From positions 3,753,001-3,817,000 of the forward strand of contig NZ_CP114599.1 of assembly GCF_027286305.1 (NCBI RefSeq): a DNA stretch of 64,000 nt. Reading direction: 5' to 3'. Numbering within the stretch: position 1 is the first letter of the stretch; the number at the start of each line of letters is the position of its first letter. Below the pieces are notes generated by a model. That model saw nothing but the letters and a program-made list of their open reading frames with translations. It was not told where the DNA came from and searched no databases. Shown here piece by piece: positions 61,479 through 64,000 of the stretch. The position numbers and the translations under genes are program-made. This DNA comes from Phenylobacterium sp. NIBR 498073 (lineage in GTDB: Bacteria > Pseudomonadota > Alphaproteobacteria > Caulobacterales > Caulobacteraceae).

Positions 61479-62617
61479 CGCCTGAAGACCTCGTCCTCGT
61501 CGGCCATCCGTTCTCGGCCATCGGCATGGCCGAGCATGTGCGCTCGGCCTTCCGCGCCTTCCGCGCCGCCGGCGCCACGCCCGGCGTCATCGACATCTAC
61601 GGCATGGACCGGAACAAGGACCCCGATTTCGAACGGGAGTTCGCCGGCCACATCGTTCCGAAGCTGAGCCCCAAGGCCAACCTCTTCTGCATCAACGCCG
61701 ACGAGGTCGACCAGGCGATGGGCGTGCTCGAACACCTGGGCTCAGGCCCGGCTTTCGAAAGCGCCTACAACATCATCTATCCGGCCTGGGAGCTGGCCAA
61801 GTACCCCGCGCCGTGGGCCAAGGTGCTCGACCGTTTCGACGAGGTCTGGGCGCCGTCGCAGTTCATCCAGGGCGCGGTCGCCGCCGCGACCACCCGACCG
61901 ATCACGCACATGCCGCTGTCGGTCGAGCTGACCATGTCGTCGTTCCTCGGCCGCCGGCATTTCGGCATTCCGGAGAACGCCTTCGTCTGCCTGTTCTTCT
62001 TCGACTTCTCGTCCTACGCCGAGCGCAAGAACCCGTTCGCCATGCTGGAGGCGTTCGAGAAGCTGGTCGCCCAGCGTCCGCATGCGCCCCTGCATGCGGT
62101 CGTGAAGTACAAGGGCGGCGACGACGGCAATCCGGCCCGCAAGGAGCTGGAACGGCGCATCCGCGCGATGGGCGGCCAGATCCAGGCGATCACCCGCCAG
62201 CTCAGCGACAACGAGATCAAGAACCTGGTCCGCTGCTGCGACGCCTTCGTGTCGCTGCACCGGTCCGAGGGCTTCGGCCGCGGGCCGGCCGAGGCGATGG
62301 TCATGGGCCGCGCGGCGGTGGCGACCAACTACTCGGGCAATCTCGACTTCATGACGCCCGACACCAGCCTGCTGGTCGACTGCAAGCTGATCCCCGTCGC
62401 CCCGGACGCCTACCTGTTCGGCGAGGGCCAGGTCTGGGCCGATCCGTCGGTGGACCACGCCGTGGAGCTGATCGGCGGTCTGCTGGACGATCCGGCTTGG
62501 ACCCGGGCGCTCGGCGAGCGCGCGCGCCGCCACATCCGCACGAACTTCAGCGCCCGGGCGATCGGCCTGCGCTACGTGGCGCGGATGGAGGAACTGGCCG
62601 CCGCCAAGGCGGCCTGA
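61475..62617 (+). CDS. GT4-family glycosyltransferase
   Basis: A 380-residue GT-B enzyme. VLVGHPFSAIGMAEHVRSAFRAF opens the acceptor domain; the donor domain has FDEVWAPSQFIQGAV, FVCLFFFDFSSYAERKNPFAMLEAFEKL, NLVRCCDAFVSLHRSEGFGRGPAEAMVMGRAAVATNYSGNLDFM. The latter carries the EX7E-type motif. ATG 61475 overlaps the upstream stop by four bases, which fixes the start; the longer open frame upstream is the shadow of the WbsX domain. It ends the plus-strand glycosyltransferase series. Confidence 0.87.
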   Translation: MTPEDLVLVGHPFSAIGMAEHVRSAFRAFRAAGATPGVIDIYGMDRNKDPDFEREFAGHIVPKLSPKANLFCINADEVDQAMGVLEHLGSGPAFESAYNIIYPAWELAKYPAPWAKVLDRFDEVWAPSQFIQGAVAAATTRPITHMPLSVELTMSSFLGRRHFGIPENAFVCLFFFDFSSYAERKNPFAMLEAFEKLVAQRPHAPLHAVVKYKGGDDGNPARKELERRIRAMGGQIQAITRQLSDNEIKNLVRCCDAFVSLHRSEGFGRGPAEAMVMGRAAVATNYSGNLDFMTPDTSLLVDCKLIPVAPDAYLFGEGQVWADPSVDHAVELIGGLLDDPAWTRALGERARRHIRTNFSARAIGLRYVARMEELAAAKAA

Positions 62618-62643
62618 GCCGCCCGCTTCGGCGGAGCATTCTC

Positions 62644-62759
62644 TAGAGCGTGACAACTTCAAGTGGAAGCCGGTTGAAGCGGCCGTCACGCTCTACGCTT
62701 TTGGAGATAGACCCTTTTTGTCCGGTTCAGGTGATTCCCCCTGAACCGGAAAGGGTCTA
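62644..62759. repeat. Pair of inverted repeats between convergent genes
   Basis: The first dyad pairs TAGAGCGTGAC (62644-62654) with GTCACGCTCTA (62685-62695). The second pairs TAGACCCTTT and CCGGTTCAG (62708-62717, 62722-62730) with CTGAACCGG and AAAGGGTCTA (62741-62759), a 19-base stem with one four-base bulge. The right arm contains the TAG stop of the minus-strand lipoprotein gene. Together they look like an intergenic palindromic element that may also end both transcripts. Confidence 0.75.
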
Positions 62760-63452
62760 GCGCTGGGCGATGGTGGTCGGCCCCACCGGGGCCTGGGCCA
62801 GCGCGGTCACGCCGGGGTTCTCGGTCACCGCGACCTGATGCACGACGAAGCCGCCGCCGGCGGCGTCGTCCGTGTCGACCCGGATCTGATCGATCAGCGA
62901 GTTGGTCCAGTCGTCGCCGCCCATCTTCAGCTTGGCCATGTCATAGACCAGCACGACGGTCTCGTTGACCGCAGGGTCGGCGCCGTCGCGCGGCTTGGCC
63001 TGATACTCGCCCGCCTCGCCGTGCTCGGCGGTGGAATAGAAGATCGAACCGTCCCAGTCGGCGCCGGCGCGGGTGCGGGTCAGGCGCACGAGGACCAGCG
63101 AATAGCGGCTGCCGTCGAGCGCCAGCCCCTTGGGCGAGCGCAGCATGGAGTCCGCCGCGCCGTTGCGCAGGTCGATGCCGACGGGACTGGCCGGCAGCAC
63201 CTCGCCGCCGCCGGCGACGAAGCCCTCGGTCGAGCCGTCGAAGGTCCAGAGCCGACCGGCCTTCAGCGGCGCGCCGTTGATCTCGAAGCGTTGGGCGGCG
63301 TCGTTCCAGGCCACGGCCTGGGCCCGCAGGTTCTCAACGCCCCTGACCGGCTCAGGCGCCGTGGCCGCGCGCGCCCACGGCGCCGGCTGGTCGCAGGCCG
63401 AAAGGGTCAGGGCGATAGCCGCCGCACCCGCAATGTTGAGGATGGCTTTCAT
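62757..63452 (-). CDS. Putative lipoprotein of unknown function
   Basis: The 231-residue product begins MKAILNIAGAAAIALTLSAC, with a lipobox LSAC at residues 17-20, so it is probably anchored in the outer or inner membrane. The mature part is rich in Asp, Gly and Ala, with WTFDGSTEGFVAGGG and several paired-Asp segments suggestive of a beta-sandwich, possibly carbohydrate-binding; I recognise no family. ATG 63452 follows GGAAGT. The open frame continues upstream into the divergent kinase region without coding character. Its stop lies in an inverted-repeat arm. Confidence 0.75.
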   Translation of the reverse strand: MKAILNIAGAAAIALTLSACDQPAPWARAATAPEPVRGVENLRAQAVAWNDAAQRFEINGAPLKAGRLWTFDGSTEGFVAGGGEVLPASPVGIDLRNGAADSMLRSPKGLALDGSRYSLVLVRLTRTRAGADWDGSIFYSTAEHGEAGEYQAKPRDGADPAVNETVVLVYDMAKLKMGGDDWTNSLIDQIRVDTDDAAGGGFVVHQVAVTENPGVTALAQAPVGPTTIAQR

Positions 63453-63659
63453 ACGATACTTCCGAGCGCCCCCGGGGGGGAGGATTGGGCGGCCCACAGC
63501 CCAGATAGATAGCCGCCCCGGCTCTCGCCAGGGTCGCAGCGAAGATACTGCATCGAGTCGCCCGACCGTCGTCTGGCGCCGATGACGGTTGCCAAGCTGG
63601 CCGGCGGCGACTACCCCGCCCTCATCGCAGTCAGTCAGGTCGGGATCAGATCGCCCCTC

Positions 63660-64000
63660 ATGCGTCATGAACTGGTGCGCGCCCGCGCTCCCCTTCGTCT
63701 CGGTTTCGGCGGCGGCAGCACGGACGTCTCGCCCTATTGCGACGAGCACGGCGGGGTGGTGCTGAACGCGGCCATCGACCTCTTCGCCCACGTCACCGTC
63801 CAGGCCCGCGACGACGGCCAGGTCCGCCTGGTCGCCGCCGACCGCGACCAGACCTGGCAGGCGAACGCGGTCGCGCCACTGCCGACCGACGAGCCGCTGC
63901 GCCTGCTGAAGGGCGTCTACAACCGCTTCATGGCCGATCATGCCGGGGGGCGCGCCCTGCCGCTCACCCTGGTCTCCTACGCCGACTGCCCGCCCGGCTC
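63660..64000 (+). CDS. GHMP-family sugar kinase, probably a heptose 7-phosphate kinase (partial)
   Basis: The frame is open to the window end and 113 codons are visible. MRHELVRARAPLRLGFGGGSTDVSPYCDEHGGVVLNAAID matches the N-terminal motif of GHMP kinases of the D-glycero-D-manno-heptose 7-phosphate kinase type (RxxLRLxFxGGGTD). The sugar could instead be fucose. The start at 63660 is set by the conserved sequence; an in-frame ATG 78 bases upstream adds residues without family character. It fits the surrounding glycan genes, and the GDP-heptose pathway may continue beyond the window. Confidence 0.75.
   Translation, partial: MRHELVRARAPLRLGFGGGSTDVSPYCDEHGGVVLNAAIDLFAHVTVQARDDGQVRLVAADRDQTWQANAVAPLPTDEPLRLLKGVYNRFMADHAGGRALPLTLVSYADCPPG

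Noticed and set aside
63453..63941. N-terminal extension of the lipoprotein frame
   Set aside because: It overlaps the divergent kinase gene in antisense, and the lipobox signal peptide starts at 63452.

Overview
The window comes from a GC-rich alphaproteobacterium, most likely of the family Caulobacteraceae (Caulobacter/Phenylobacterium type). The evidence is the phoR-pstCAB-phoU-phoB gene set, a PEPxxWA-type C-terminal sorting signal, several TonB-dependent receptors, an RTX protein beside its own type I secretion genes, and short GC-rich palindromic repeats. Assignment rests on gene content read by eye; no database search was possible.

Layout. (1) 1-6249: cobalamin salvage. A minus-strand operon (btuB, a cobD/cobC-type decarboxylase, cobO, btuF, btuC and the first codons of a further gene) follows a cobalamin riboswitch, with cobU divergent. 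(2) 6366-22337: a compact hybrid natural-product locus. It holds an NRPS with a formyltransferase-like start, an adenylation domain that reads as glycine-specific and is split by a luciferase-like monooxygenase; a 3,094-residue PKS-NRPS (KS-AT-KR-DH-ACP-C-A-T-TE); a divergent Sfp-type phosphopantetheinyl transferase; and two tiny overlapping membrane-protein genes. (3) 22425-24055: tRNA-Gly(CCC), a PEP-CTERM protein and an HD-domain protein. (4) 24146-36182: phosphate regulation and uptake (pstC-pstA-pstB-phoU-phoB, phoR, an OprO/OprP-type porin), with a TonB-dependent receptor inserted between pstC and phoR, two Pho-box-like sites, and a sulfate-type binding protein where a PstS might be expected. 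(5) 36283-64000: a surface glycan and secretion region. It includes a TPR-OGT-like glycosyltransferase, a five-gene CDP-deoxysugar operon with a C-methyltransferase, two sulfotransferases, an RTX protein with its ABC/HlyD exporter, several glycosyltransferases sharing a tandem-repeat module, a lipoprotein, and the start of a heptose-kinase-like gene.

How the genes work together. In the NRPS/PKS locus gene order matches domain logic: the loading NRPS (16409-20845) is transcribed first, the PKS-NRPS starts 18 bases after it and ends in a thioesterase, and the PPTase can prime the carrier domains. In the last region the RTX protein is probably exported by the adjacent ABC/HlyD pair. The surrounding glycosyltransferases, CDP-sugar enzymes and sulfotransferases would build a sulfated, deoxysugar-containing glycan on the cell surface or on the secreted protein; this last link is inference. 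Large open frames opposite the NRPS, PKS, btuB and RTX genes were judged to be antisense shadows of high-GC codon use.
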